Part shown: in pieces, positions 9,083 through 17,339 of the stretch
Numbering within the stretch: position 1 is the stretch's first letter
Layout of the letters: each line of letters opens with the position of its first letter
Source: Sphingomonas spermidinifaciens
Lineage (GTDB): Bacteria; Pseudomonadota; Alphaproteobacteria; Sphingomonadales; Sphingomonadaceae
DNA length: 64,000 nucleotides
NCBI RefSeq assembly: GCF_002351485.1
Contig: NZ_NWMW01000003.1
Span: forward strand, 297,430 to 361,429
Reading direction: 5' to 3'
Translations under genes and position numbers: made by a program
Notes under the pieces: generated by a model
Database searches by the model: none
Seen by the model: only the letters and a program-made list of their open reading frames with translations
What the model was told of the DNA's origin: nothing

Positions 9083-9876
9083 CCCGCCTCGCCGCCGCCT
9101 TTGCCAAGCCGCACGCCGCCCTGGTCGCGTTCGTGACGGCGGGCGATCCGACGCCCGCTGCGACGCCCGCGATCCTCGATGCGCTCGTCGCGGGCGGAGC
9201 GGACGTTATCGAGCTTGGGATGCCGTTTACCGATCCGATGGCCGATGGTCCCGCGATCCAGGCGGCGAACATCCGCAGCCTCGGCGTGGGCACGACGACG
9301 GCCGACATCCTGTCGATCGCAAGCGGCTTTCGCGACAGGCACCCGGACGTGCCGCTCGTCCTGATGGGCTATGCCAACCCGATGCTGCGCCGCGGGCCGG
9401 AATGGTTCGCCAGCGCCATCGCCGAAGCCGGCGTCGACGGCGTCATCTGCGTCGACGTGCCGCCCGAGGAGGACGACGCGCTCGGCCCGGCTCTCCGCGC
9501 GGCCGGGATCGACCTGATCCGTCTCGCTACCCCGACCACCGACGTGGCGCGACTGCCAGCGGTGCTCGAGGGGGCATCGGGCTTCGTATATTACGTCTCG
9601 GTCGCGGGCATTACCGGGCTTCAGCAGGCCGCGCAGGCTTCGATCGAGGACGCCGTGCGGCATCTTAAGGCCGGGACCGACCTTCCCATCGCAGTCGGTT
9701 TCGGCGTGCGCACTCCCGATCAGGCCGCCGCGATCGCGCGCGTTGCCGACGGCGTCGTCGTCGGTTCGGCGATCGTCGAGATCGTCGCGCAGCACGGCAG
9801 CGCCGCCGCCCCCCACGTTACCGACTATGTGCGTTCGCTGAAGGACGCGATCGAAACCTCCAGGATTCCCGCATGA
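9079..9876 (+). CDS. trpA: Tryptophan synthase alpha subunit
   Basis: TrpA cleaves indole-3-glycerol phosphate to indole, which is channelled to TrpB. The 265-residue TIM barrel carries both catalytic acids in [17 protein letters not shown] (Glu, then Asp in ADGP) and the phosphate loops [10 protein letters not shown] and GSAIVE. The start is TTG 9079, overlapping the trpB stop as TTGA. The frame stays open upstream into trpB, but that part reads out of trpB in another frame and is not homologous. The stop overlaps accD as ATGA. Confidence 0.95.
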   Translation: MTRLAAAFAKPHAALVAFVTAGDPTPAATPAILDALVAGGADVIELGMPFTDPMADGPAIQAANIRSLGVGTTTADILSIASGFRDRHPDVPLVLMGYANPMLRRGPEWFASAIAEAGVDGVICVDVPPEEDDALGPALRAAGIDLIRLATPTTDVARLPAVLEGASGFVYYVSVAGITGLQQAAQASIEDAVRHLKAGTDLPIAVGFGVRTPDQAAAIARVADGVVVGSAIVEIVAQHGSAAAPHVTDYVRSLKDAIETSRIPA

Positions 9877-10730
9877 GCTGGCTCAACCGTGTCCGCAACG
9901 CTCTCGCCTCGGTCGTCCCGACCAAGGAGACGCCCGACAATCTGTGGCACAAGTGCAAGGGCTGCGGGCAGATGATCTTCAACAAGGAATATGAGGAGAA
10001 TCTGTCGGTCTGCCCCCTGTGCGACCATCACGGCCGCATCGGGCCGAAGGCACGCTTCGCGCATTTGTTCGACGAGGGGACGTGCAAGCTCCTCCCCGCT
10101 CCGCGCGTCGCCGAGGATCCGCTCAAGTTCCGCGATACCAAGCCCTATGCCGGGCGGCTGAAGGCGGCCCGGGCCGACACCGGCGACCAGGACGCCTTTG
10201 TGTCGGCGCGCGGCAATATCGAGGGTCGGCGCGCTGTCGTGGGCGTCCAGAACTTCGCCTTCATGGGCGGGTCGATGGGCCAGGCGGTGGGCGAAGGCTT
10301 CATCGCCGGCGTCGAGGCGGCGATCGCCGCCCGCGCGCCCTTCATCGTCTTTACCGCGAGCGGCGGTGCGCGGATGCAGGAGGGCATCCTCAGCCTCATG
10401 CAGATGCCGCGAACCACCGTGGCGATCGAGATGCTGCACGATGCGGGCCTGCCCTATATCGTCGTGCTGACCGACCCGACCTCGGGCGGAGTCATGGCCG
10501 CCTATGCGATGCTCGGCGACGTGCAGATCGCCGAACCCAAGGCGACGCTCGCCTTTACCGGCCGCCGCGTGATCGAACAGACGATCCGCGAGAAGCTGCC
10601 CGAGAACTTCCAGACCAGCGAATATTATCGCGACCATGGCCTCATCGACATGGTGGTCGAGCGTAAGGACCTGCGCGGGCGCCTGGCGACGCTGATCGAC
10701 TATCTGGCGCACGACCGGGCGGCGGCTTGA
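9873..10730 (+). CDS. accD: Acetyl-CoA carboxylase carboxyltransferase subunit beta
   Basis: AccD with AccA transfers the carboxyl group from carboxybiotin to acetyl-CoA, making malonyl-CoA for fatty acid synthesis. The 285-residue protein has the N-terminal four-Cys zinc ribbon (CKGCGQ near residue 30 and CPLCDHH), followed by the crotonase-like core with SGGARMQEG and DPTSGGVMA. It overlaps trpA (ATGA) at its start and the next gene (TTGA) at its end. Linkage of accD to trp genes and folC is common in alphaproteobacteria. The biotin carrier and biotin carboxylase genes are elsewhere. Confidence 0.97.
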   Translation: MSWLNRVRNALASVVPTKETPDNLWHKCKGCGQMIFNKEYEENLSVCPLCDHHGRIGPKARFAHLFDEGTCKLLPAPRVAEDPLKFRDTKPYAGRLKAARADTGDQDAFVSARGNIEGRRAVVGVQNFAFMGGSMGQAVGEGFIAGVEAAIAARAPFIVFTASGGARMQEGILSLMQMPRTTVAIEMLHDAGLPYIVVLTDPTSGGVMAAYAMLGDVQIAEPKATLAFTGRRVIEQTIREKLPENFQTSEYYRDHGLIDMVVERKDLRGRLATLIDYLAHDRAAA

Positions 10731-11251
10731 CGCTCCTCCTGCTGCACGGCCCGCCGGCCAGCGGCAAGCTGACGATCGGGCGGATCGTCGCCGAGCGGAC
10801 CGGATTCGCGCTGTTCCACAATCATCTGGTCGTCGACGCGGTGACCGCGCTGTTCCCGTTCGGCAGCGAGCCGTTCGTGCGATTGCGCGAAGCGACGTGG
10901 CTCGCCCTGCTGGGCGAGGCAGCAGCGGCGGGACGCGACACGATCTTCACCTTCGCGCCCGAACCGACCGTGACGCAGGCGTTCATCCCGACCCTGGCGG
11001 AAGCCTGGCACAAGGCAGGCCGCAGGACGCTCGTTGTCGCGCTGACGATTGACGTGGCAGAGCAGGAGCGCCGCCTGGTCGAGGCGGATCGCCGGGCGTT
11101 CGGCAAGCTGACGGATGTCGAGCTGCTGCGCGGGCTGCGATCCGAGATGGCCGCTTGTGGCGCCGTAATGCCGCCCGCCGATCTGACAATCGACACCGGC
11201 AACGTCCCTCCGGATAAGGCCGCATCGCGCATCGTCGCGGCGATCGGTTGA
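10727..11251 (+). CDS. P-loop kinase-like ATPase of unknown substrate
   Basis: This 174-residue protein starts with a Walker A motif at residues 8-15 (GPPASGKL, followed by T) and has the size and layout of small nucleotide- or shikimate-kinase-like AAA_18/33 proteins. An RR-rich lid-like segment (EQERRLVEADRR) lies near residues 108-119. Substrate is unknown. It starts with a TTG overlapping the accD stop and ends in a TGATG overlap with folC, so it is clearly translated as part of the operon. I know accD-folC linkage as usual in this group; a kinase between them is a lineage-specific insertion as far as I can judge. Confidence 0.75.
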   Translation: MTLLLLHGPPASGKLTIGRIVAERTGFALFHNHLVVDAVTALFPFGSEPFVRLREATWLALLGEAAAAGRDTIFTFAPEPTVTQAFIPTLAEAWHKAGRRTLVVALTIDVAEQERRLVEADRRAFGKLTDVELLRGLRSEMAACGAVMPPADLTIDTGNVPPDKAASRIVAAIG

Positions 11252-12549
11252 TGGCCGATCACGCCCGCTCCGACGATCCGTTCGTCCAGGCACAGTTCGA
11301 CCGGCTGAATGCGCTCGGCCCCGGCGCCGACACTCTGGGGCTCGACCGGATCGCACGACTGCTCGCGCGCGTCGGCGATCCGCACTGCGCGCTGCCGCCC
11401 GTCTTCCATGTCGCCGGGACCAACGGCAAGGGATCGACCTGTGCCTTCCTGCGCACCGCGCTGGAGGCGGCGGGCTATCGGGTGCATGTCTATACCAGTC
11501 CGCACCTCGTCCGCTTCAACGAGAGGATCCGGGTGGCGGGGACGTTGATCGACGACCGGACGCTCGCCTCGCTGATGGCCGAAGTGCTCGATGCGGGCGG
11601 CGAAATCGGCGCGAGCTTTTTCGAGGTGACGACGGCGGCCGCCTTTCTCGCCTTCGCGCGTGCGCCTGCTGACGCCTGCGTGATCGAGGTGGGGCTCGGC
11701 GGGCGACTCGATGCGACCAATATCATCCCGGTGTCTCTGGTCGGCGCGATTGCAAGGCTGGGGATCGACCATCAGGCATTCCTGGGCGACACGATCGAGG
11801 CGATCGCAGGCGAGAAGGCGGGCATCGCGCGAGCCGGCGTGCCGCTGGTGACACTCGACCAGCCGGAGAGCTGCGCCGCAGTGATCGAGGCCGTAGCCGA
11901 GCGGACGGGCGCGGTGCTTCATCAACGCGGCGTCGAATGGCGGTCGTGGACCAAGGGTGATTCAATCAGGTTCGAGGACGCCCGCGGATCGCTCGAGCTA
12001 CCCGCACCGAACCTTCCAGGCGTCCACCAGCACGAAAATCTGGCGCTCGCCGCTGCGATGCTGCGGGCGCAGGACGCTATCCGAGTCCCTGACGAGGCGA
12101 TCAAGGCCGCCGCGACGCGCACCTTTTGGCCCGCGAGGATGCAGAGGCTGCGGCCCGGCCCGCTCGCGAGCCGGGTCAGGGGCGCAATGCTGCTCGACGG
12201 CGCGCACAACCGCAACGCCGCCGATGCTGCGGCCGCCCATCTGGCGATGCTGCCCGCCAAGCCGGCCCTGATCCTTGGCGTGCTCGCGAACAAGGACGCG
12301 GGCGGCATCCTCGACGCGCTGGCCGCGCATGTCGGGCCGGTGCGGGCGGTGCCCGTCCCCTCGCATCCCTGCCATTCGCCCGAGGCGCTCGCCGCGATGG
12401 CGCGCGAACGCGGGCTTGAGGCCCAATCGGCGACTGACGTCCTCGCTGCGGTCGACAGCCTGTCGGACTGGCCCGGCGACGTGCTGATCCTCGGCTCGCT
12501 CTATCTTGCCGGCCGGGTGCTCGAGATGAACGACGAAGCGCCAAGCTGA
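11251..12549 (+). CDS. folC: Bifunctional folylpolyglutamate synthase/dihydrofolate synthase
   Basis: FolC adds glutamate to dihydropteroate and to folates using ATP. The 432-residue Mur-ligase-type protein shows the ATP loop VAGTNGKGSTCAFL, the HVYTSPHLVRFNERI motif, the ligase motif EVGLGGRLDATN and the C-terminal domain start MLLDGAHNRNA. The ATG at 11251 overlaps the upstream stop (TGATG); a TTG one codon earlier is less likely. It is the last gene of the trp-acc-fol operon. Confidence 0.94.
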   Translation: MADHARSDDPFVQAQFDRLNALGPGADTLGLDRIARLLARVGDPHCALPPVFHVAGTNGKGSTCAFLRTALEAAGYRVHVYTSPHLVRFNERIRVAGTLIDDRTLASLMAEVLDAGGEIGASFFEVTTAAAFLAFARAPADACVIEVGLGGRLDATNIIPVSLVGAIARLGIDHQAFLGDTIEAIAGEKAGIARAGVPLVTLDQPESCAAVIEAVAERTGAVLHQRGVEWRSWTKGDSIRFEDARGSLELPAPNLPGVHQHENLALAAAMLRAQDAIRVPDEAIKAAATRTFWPARMQRLRPGPLASRVRGAMLLDGAHNRNAADAAAAHLAMLPAKPALILGVLANKDAGGILDALAAHVGPVRAVPVPSHPCHSPEALAAMARERGLEAQSATDVLAAVDSLSDWPGDVLILGSLYLAGRVLEMNDEAPS

Positions 12550-12553
12550 TCCT

Positions 12554-12576
12554 TTATTGATATTGACTATCAATAA
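12554..12576. promoter_or_regulatory. Perfect 9-bp inverted repeat upstream of the DUF6628 gene, candidate operator
   Basis: TTATTGATA and TATCAATAA flank a 5-base spacer, in a strongly AT-rich stretch within 65% or higher GC DNA, 41 bases before the DUF6628 start. The core reads TGA-N9-TCA, the spacing of iron-responsive (RirA/Fur-superfamily) boxes, whereas an FNR/CRP box would need a shorter centre. A low-GC stem without a T-run argues against a terminator, although it lies just after folC. The binding protein is unknown. Confidence 0.5.
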
Positions 12577-12617
12577 CTGAGCGGCGACAAGGAGCGGGTC
12601 AGCGAAAGGACCCCGCC

Positions 12618-13052
12618 TTGACGCGCACGCTCGAAACCCTGTCGGCGCCCCTGCCCCATCTCCAGCCCGGCGATCCCGCCGCGCGCCTGATCCTGTTCGG
12701 CATCCGCCAGATGGGCGCGCAGGGCCTTGACGAGGCGACGGCCGCAAACGCCTTCCTCACCGCCTTTGGCGTCGATTTCCGTCGGCCGCTGATGCTGCTG
12801 CGCGTGCTGATGCACGAGCTGTCGGTGTCCGCCGCCCGGCCGATCCCGATCGCGCCGTGGTGCTGCCCGCGCATGACCGCGGCCGAAGCGACGCTGATCG
12901 AGGCGCTTCGCGGCTTCGACGCCAATCCCGGCCGATCCGCCTATCTGATCGCCGACCTGATCGGCGTACGACAGGCGGATGCGGCGGTCTGCGCGCTCGC
13001 TGCCGTGGTAAGCGCCTTTGCCGATCTCGGCCTGCCGATCAGGCGGGACTGA
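12618..13052 (+). CDS. DUF6628 family protein
   Basis: This 144-residue protein of unknown function has no signal peptide and is mixed helical. A central PWCCPRMTAAEATLIEAL segment has paired cysteines that could bind metal or be redox active. I recall this as the DUF6628 family, found mainly in sphingomonads. The start is TTG 12618, with AAAGGA about eight bases upstream. A perfect palindrome (12554-12576) sits in the probable promoter. The 3' end overlaps that of the converging ampG by 14 bases. Confidence 0.75.
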   Translation: MTRTLETLSAPLPHLQPGDPAARLILFGIRQMGAQGLDEATAANAFLTAFGVDFRRPLMLLRVLMHELSVSAARPIPIAPWCCPRMTAAEATLIEALRGFDANPGRSAYLIADLIGVRQADAAVCALAAVVSAFADLGLPIRRD

Positions 13053-14694
13053 CCTCGGGCTCGTCGGCGAGCACGGGCCCGCGCGCCGCCCCGCGCCACC
13101 ATTCGGCGAGCACCAGCAGCACCGCGATCCCGCCCAGCCCGGCGGTCACGAAAAAGACGTTGGCATAGCCATAGACGTCGATCGCCTCGCCCGTCGCCGC
13201 TCGTCCCAGCGCGCCGACCAGGAAGGTCATCGACGACAGCAGCGCATATTGGACCGCGCTGTATTCGCGCGCGGTAATCGAGGAGATGTAAGCGACGAAC
13301 GCGGTGCCCGCGAGCCCGCCCGCGATGTTCTCGCCGCAGATGGCGATCAGGAGCCGCATCAGCCGCGGATCGACGCCCACGCTGTCGAGACCCACCAGCC
13401 GGGCGAAGCCGTCGATCCCCGCCCCGCCCAGCGCCATGTCGGCATAGAGAAGGTTAGAAAGCGCAGCGACCACCCCGCCCGCCACCAGCGTCGGCATCCG
13501 CCCCCATGTCGCGAGCAGGAAACCGCCCAGCGCCACGCCGCCGATCGTCATCCAGACGCCGAACAGTTTCGAGGCAAACGCCACCTCGTCGTTCGAATAG
13601 CCGAGGAAGTCGAGATAGAAGGGAAAGGCGAACGGCGCCCAGATCGAATCGGCGATACGATAGAGCAGGATCACCGCGAGCACGAGGATCGCACCCCATT
13701 TCAGCCGGTCGACAATCTCGGCGAGCGGCAGGATCAGCGCGCGATAGCTGTGGTCGGCCGCGGCGCGTGCGCCGCCCATCGGCTCGCCCCCGCCCTGATG
13801 CTGGGGCAGGCGGCGGGTCCAGCCGGCGACCAGCGCGGGAATGATGACGGTAGCGACGATGATCCACGGTCCGGTCATCCGCGTGAAGTCGCTCGCCGAG
13901 GGCGCAGGTACGCCCGGCACCGGCGGCTGCAACGCGGAGATCATGAAGCCGCCCAACGTCACGATCGCCCAGGTCCAGCAGATTGCGACGATCGCGAGCG
14001 CCACGCGGCGCTTCGCGCGATCGGGCACGGCGTGGCCCGCCAGCGGCTGTGCGGCATCGGCGGCGTCGAGCTTCGCCTCGGGCAGAAACAGCGTCACCGC
14101 GACCGCGACCAGCATGACGAAACCGAAGCCGACATAGACGCTCGGCCAGTCGAGCCGCGCCGCGAGCACCAGGGCGAGCGCCCCGCCCGCGAGGGCCGCG
14201 AGCCGGTTGCCGAGCTGCTCGACCGCGGCGAGGAACTCGACCGAGGCGGTCTCGTCGGCCGATTCGATGCGCCACGCAGCAATGGCGATATCCTGCGTCG
14301 CTGATAGAAAGGCAGCGAGCACGGCGATTCCCGCAAACGACCCGATCGACGTCAGCGGATCGGTGGCGGCGAGGCCCCAGAGCGCCACGGCGAGCAGCCC
14401 CTGACACAGCACCAGCCACGATCGCCGTCGCCCCAGCGCGCCGATCAACGGCAGCCGCAGCCGATCGACAACGGGCGACCAGAGGAACTTGAAGGCATAG
14501 GCGAGACCGATCCACGACAGCACGCCGATCGTCGCCAGGCTGACCTTCAATTCGCCGAGCCACGCATTGAGGGTGCCGATCAGCAGCGTGAACGGCAGGC
14601 CCGAGGCAAAGCCGAGGACGAGCATCGCCGCCGTCTTGCGATTGGTCAGCGCCGCGCGGAACAGCGCGACCCCCTTTAGCTTCCGATCCGTCAC
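13039..14694 (-). CDS. ampG: AmpG-like MFS muropeptide permease
   Basis: This 551-residue MFS carrier with 12 or more membrane segments has the AmpG hallmarks GFASGLPFTLLIGTLNAWL and WSPVVDRLRLPL in the first helices. AmpG imports 1,6-anhydro-muropeptides released from peptidoglycan for recycling. Some family members instead move siderophores (FptX/RhtX type), which is worth noting because the facing gene carries a possible metal-type palindrome. The start is taken as GTG 14694, with AGAAGGTGG just upstream and the protein beginning MTDRKLKG; the frame runs 49 codons further up without homologous sequence. Confidence 0.85.
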   Translation of the reverse strand: MTDRKLKGVALFRAALTNRKTAAMLVLGFASGLPFTLLIGTLNAWLGELKVSLATIGVLSWIGLAYAFKFLWSPVVDRLRLPLIGALGRRRSWLVLCQGLLAVALWGLAATDPLTSIGSFAGIAVLAAFLSATQDIAIAAWRIESADETASVEFLAAVEQLGNRLAALAGGALALVLAARLDWPSVYVGFGFVMLVAVAVTLFLPEAKLDAADAAQPLAGHAVPDRAKRRVALAIVAICWTWAIVTLGGFMISALQPPVPGVPAPSASDFTRMTGPWIIVATVIIPALVAGWTRRLPQHQGGGEPMGGARAAADHSYRALILPLAEIVDRLKWGAILVLAVILLYRIADSIWAPFAFPFYLDFLGYSNDEVAFASKLFGVWMTIGGVALGGFLLATWGRMPTLVAGGVVAALSNLLYADMALGGAGIDGFARLVGLDSVGVDPRLMRLLIAICGENIAGGLAGTAFVAYISSITAREYSAVQYALLSSMTFLVGALGRAATGEAIDVYGYANVFFVTAGLGGIAVLLVLAEWWRGAARGPVLADEPEVSPA

Positions 14695-14882
14695 CCGCCC
14701 ACCTTCTGGTTGAGGCGGCACCCTATCGCAACTTTCCGACAAGCATAGCCCCCCGCACGTCCCGCCACCGCAGGCGCGACCCGCGATCTCGCTTCTTTCT
14801 TCTTGCCCTGCTTTGAGGGGAAGCAAGGGACCCAGCTTCAAGTCCGGGGTAACGCAATAGCCGAAACATGGCCGCGCGTGGA

Positions 14883-15911
14883 TCAGCCCGACAACAAGCC
14901 GTGCTTTCTCAGCGCGTGGCGCAGCTGGTCGTAGGTAAGCCCCAGCGCCTCGGCCGTCGCGCGCTGGTTGTAGCGGTGTTCGGCCATCGCGCGCGTGAGA
15001 AGGCGGCGTTCGTAGGTCGAGACGCGGGTGCGGAAATCGCCCTCGATCGGCGGCTCCGACGGCTTGCTCGGCGCAGGCGTCGAAACCTCGCCCTGCTCAG
15101 CGGCCGCGGGCGGGTTGATGCCTCCGCTCGACGCCGGGCGCCAGGGCGAATCGAACGGGTCGATCTGGATCATGTCGACCGGCCCGTCGCGCTCCCAGCG
15201 ATAGACCGCCCGTTCGACCGCGTTGCGCAGCTCGCGGACATTGCCGGGCCAGCGATGGTTCTCGAGCATCTCGATCGCCTCCGGCCCGAAACCGTGCCAG
15301 CGGTCACGCCCCAGCTCGGCGGCCATGCGGCGCCCGAAATGGTCCGCAAGGACGAGGATATCGCCGCTGCGTGCCCGGAGCGGCGGCAGCGTCACCACCT
15401 CGAAGCTCAGGCGGTCGAGCAGGTCGGCGCGAAACGTCCCCTTGAGGACGCGGTCGGGCAGATGCTCGTTGGTCGCCGCGACGATGCGCACATCGACGCG
15501 CAGCGGGCGCGACGAACCGATGCGCGTGATCTCGCCATATTCGACTGCGCGCAGCAGCCGGTCCTGCGCCGCCATCGACAGCGTTCCCAGTTCATCGAGG
15601 AACAAGGTACCGCCATCCGCCTCCTCGAAGCGGCCCGCCCGGGCCTTCGAGGCGCCGGTAAAGGCGCCTGCCTCGTGCCCGAACAGCTCCGCCTCGATCA
15701 GCGTCTCGGGCAGCGCGGCACAGTTCATGATCACGAGCGGCTGCGACCAGCGGCCTGACAGGCGGTGCAGGCGCTCTGCCACCAGTTCCTTGCCCGTCCC
15801 CCGCTCGCCGATGACGAGGACTGGGCGATCGAGAGGTGCCGCGCGGCTGGCGCGTTCGAGCGCGTCGAGAAAGGCGGTCGACTGGCCAATGACCGGAGCT
15901 GCACGTTCCAT
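14883..15911 (-). CDS. pspF: Phage shock operon transcriptional activator PspF (sigma-54 enhancer-binding protein)
   Basis: PspF is a 342-residue sigma-54 activator without a receiver domain, normally held inactive by PspA. Visible parts are Walker A GERGTGKE (residue ~30), the sigma-54 contact loop GHEAGAFTGA, Walker B GGTLFLDELG, the arginine-finger region TFRADLLDRL, the sensor segment WPGNVRELRNAVERAVYRW and a C-terminal Fis-type helix-turn-helix (RATAEALGLTYDQLRHAL). The N-terminus MERAAPVIGQSTAFLDALER aligns with known PspF starts, supporting ATG 15911. It is transcribed away from the psp operon; the shared 180-base region holds the operator and sigma-54 promoter. Confidence 0.95.
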   Translation of the reverse strand: MERAAPVIGQSTAFLDALERASRAAPLDRPVLVIGERGTGKELVAERLHRLSGRWSQPLVIMNCAALPETLIEAELFGHEAGAFTGASKARAGRFEEADGGTLFLDELGTLSMAAQDRLLRAVEYGEITRIGSSRPLRVDVRIVAATNEHLPDRVLKGTFRADLLDRLSFEVVTLPPLRARSGDILVLADHFGRRMAAELGRDRWHGFGPEAIEMLENHRWPGNVRELRNAVERAVYRWERDGPVDMIQIDPFDSPWRPASSGGINPPAAAEQGEVSTPAPSKPSEPPIEGDFRTRVSTYERRLLTRAMAEHRYNQRATAEALGLTYDQLRHALRKHGLLSG

Positions 15912-15931
15912 GCACCGCTTGATGGTGGATT

Positions 15932-15948
15932 TTGCCAATGCTTGGCAA
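15932..15948. promoter_or_regulatory. Candidate PspF upstream activating sequence
   Basis: TTGCCAA-TGC-TTGGCAA is a perfect 7-bp inverted repeat 65-80 bases upstream of the -24 element of the sigma-54 promoter, about -100 from the expected transcript start. That is where enhancer sites of PspF lie. It is also within 21-37 bases of the pspF start codon, so the same site could mediate autorepression of pspF. Confidence 0.6.
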
Positions 15949-16012
15949 CCGAAATCGCAGACTTGCTGAACCGATCGACAGAAATGCGAGGGAAATTGCT
16001 CGCCGGCGAAAC

Positions 16013-16028
16013 TGGCACGCCCCGTGCA
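16013..16028 (+). promoter_or_regulatory. Sigma-54 (-24/-12) promoter of the psp operon
   Basis: TGGCACGCCCCGTGCA has GG at 16014-16015 and GC at 16026-16027, with exactly ten bases between, and matches the TGGCAC half perfectly. It is 63 bases before the first gene of the operon and directly downstream of the PspF-type palindrome. Confidence 0.85.
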
Positions 16029-16090
16029 GAGCATGCTTCGACCACCGCAGAGTGGCAGGAAGAACAGCCAAGGTTCAGGGAGAACCCCCA

Positions 16091-16597
16091 ATGTTTGCGA
16101 AGGCCAGCCAGAATGTTCGCCAACCGATCCTGTCGCTGCTCGGCGCCGTCGCCGCCTCAACCCTCGCGCTGGGCCTCGCCGTCGCGCCGGCACGCGCCAC
16201 GGGCGACGAGCGCCGCGAATGGACGGCCCGCGTGAGCGGCTCGCTCCAGAATCAGGTTCGCGATGTGCCGTCGGTGCCCGCCGCGATCCGCACCCAGAAG
16301 GCAGCGATCGTCGCGGCGCATTTCGACCGCGAGGGTCGGCTTTATGCCACCTCGCTCGACGTGCCGACCGGCAACCGCATCCTCGACGACGAGGCGCTGC
16401 GCGCGGTCAATGCGACTGCCTTCCCGCCGATGCCCGCGTCGATGCGCGGCCGTGTGCGGGTGGTGCCGGTCGAGGTGTTCTTCTCGACGCCCGGCGCCAA
16501 TCGGGCCCGCCCCCAGGTTCGCCGGACGGCGCTGGACCTGGCGGCGCGCATCCAGAAGTTTCATGCAGAGGTTCCCGCCGGCCAGCCCCAGGGCTGA
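16091..16597 (+). CDS. Secreted TonB-C-domain protein, first gene of the psp operon
   Basis: This 168-residue protein has a signal peptide (hydrophobic residues 14-32, cut near PARA-TG) and then a domain resembling the TonB C-terminus: DREGRLYATSLDVPTGNRILDDEAL, AVNATAFPPMP and a final VRVVPVEVFF strand. Unlike real TonB it has no membrane anchor or proline-rich spacer before the domain, so it is predicted to be free in the periplasm. The start ATG 16091 has GGGAGAA seven bases upstream. It is the first gene after the sigma-54 promoter and is separated from pspA by a strong hairpin. Its role in the envelope stress response is unknown. Confidence 0.75.
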   Translation: MFAKASQNVRQPILSLLGAVAASTLALGLAVAPARATGDERREWTARVSGSLQNQVRDVPSVPAAIRTQKAAIVAAHFDREGRLYATSLDVPTGNRILDDEALRAVNATAFPPMPASMRGRVRVVPVEVFFSTPGANRARPQVRRTALDLAARIQKFHAEVPAGQPQG

Positions 16598-16608
16598 CCG
16601 GCCCCTGG

Positions 16609-16643
16609 CCGGGGCGAGGCCCCCATCCTCGCCCCGGATTTTT
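16609..16643 (+). terminator. Strong hairpin with T-run between the TonB-like gene and pspA
   Basis: CCGGGGCGAGG and CCTCGCCCCGG form a perfect 11-bp stem around a 7-base loop, followed by ATTTTT. This is a textbook intrinsic terminator shape, yet it lies inside the psp operon 28 bases before pspA. It could reduce read-through, act as an attenuator, or be a processing or stability element. Confidence 0.75.
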
Positions 16644-16670
16644 AGAATTACACGCAAGGAGTTCGTTTAA

Positions 16671-17336
16671 ATGGGCATTTTCTCCCGGACGCGCGACATC
16701 ATCGCCGCCAACGTCACCGACCTGCTCGACAAGGCCGAGGACCCGGCGAAGATGATCCGTATGATCATCCTCGAGATGGAGGAGACGCTGGTCGAGGTAC
16801 GCGCGTCGGCCGCCCGGACCATCGCCGACCAGAAGGAAATGCGTCGGCACATCTCGAAGCTTGAGAAGCTGCAGGAAAGCTGGACCGAGAAGGCCGAGCT
16901 CGCGCTGTCCAAGGACCGCGAGGACCTGGCCAAGGCGGCGTTGATCGAGCGCCAGAAGGCCGCCGACATGGCCGAACAGCTCCAGGCCGAGATCAGCGTG
17001 CTCGACGATGCGCTCAAGGCGTCGGAGGCAGACATCGCCAAGCTCCAGAACAAGCTTCGCGAGGCGCGTGCCCGCCAGAACTCGATCGCGACCCGGCTGG
17101 AAAGCGCCGAGAACCGCTATCGCCTGCGCGAGATGTATGCCGGCGAGCGCGTGGCCGACGCCTTCTCGCGCTTCGACACGCTCGAGCGCCGCGTCGATCT
17201 GGCCGAGGGCCGCGCCGATGCCGCAGGGATGAACGGGCCGAAGAGCCTTGAGGAAGAGATCGCAGAGCTCAAGTCGGCCGAGAAGGTCGATGCCGAGCTC
17301 GCCGCGCTCAAGGCCCGCCTCAACAAGGAGGGCTGA
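16671..17336 (+). CDS. pspA: Phage shock protein A (PspA/IM30 family)
   Basis: PspA is the effector of the phage shock response. It binds PspF when idle and polymerises on damaged inner membrane when released. The 221-residue protein begins with the amphipathic membrane helix MGIFSRTRDIIAANVTDLLDKAEDP and is otherwise almost entirely alpha-helical coiled coil, as expected for this ESCRT-III-like family. The ATG 16671 has AAGGAG eight bases upstream. pspB follows after three bases. Length and layout are normal. Confidence 0.96.
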   Translation: MGIFSRTRDIIAANVTDLLDKAEDPAKMIRMIILEMEETLVEVRASAARTIADQKEMRRHISKLEKLQESWTEKAELALSKDREDLAKAALIERQKAADMAEQLQAEISVLDDALKASEADIAKLQNKLREARARQNSIATRLESAENRYRLREMYAGERVADAFSRFDTLERRVDLAEGRADAAGMNGPKSLEEEIAELKSAEKVDAELAALKARLNKEG

Positions 17337-17339
17337 TCG

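Noticed and set aside
12554..12576. Reading the palindrome as an FNR/CRP box
   Set aside because: The TTGAT and ATCAA halves are seven bases apart instead of four.
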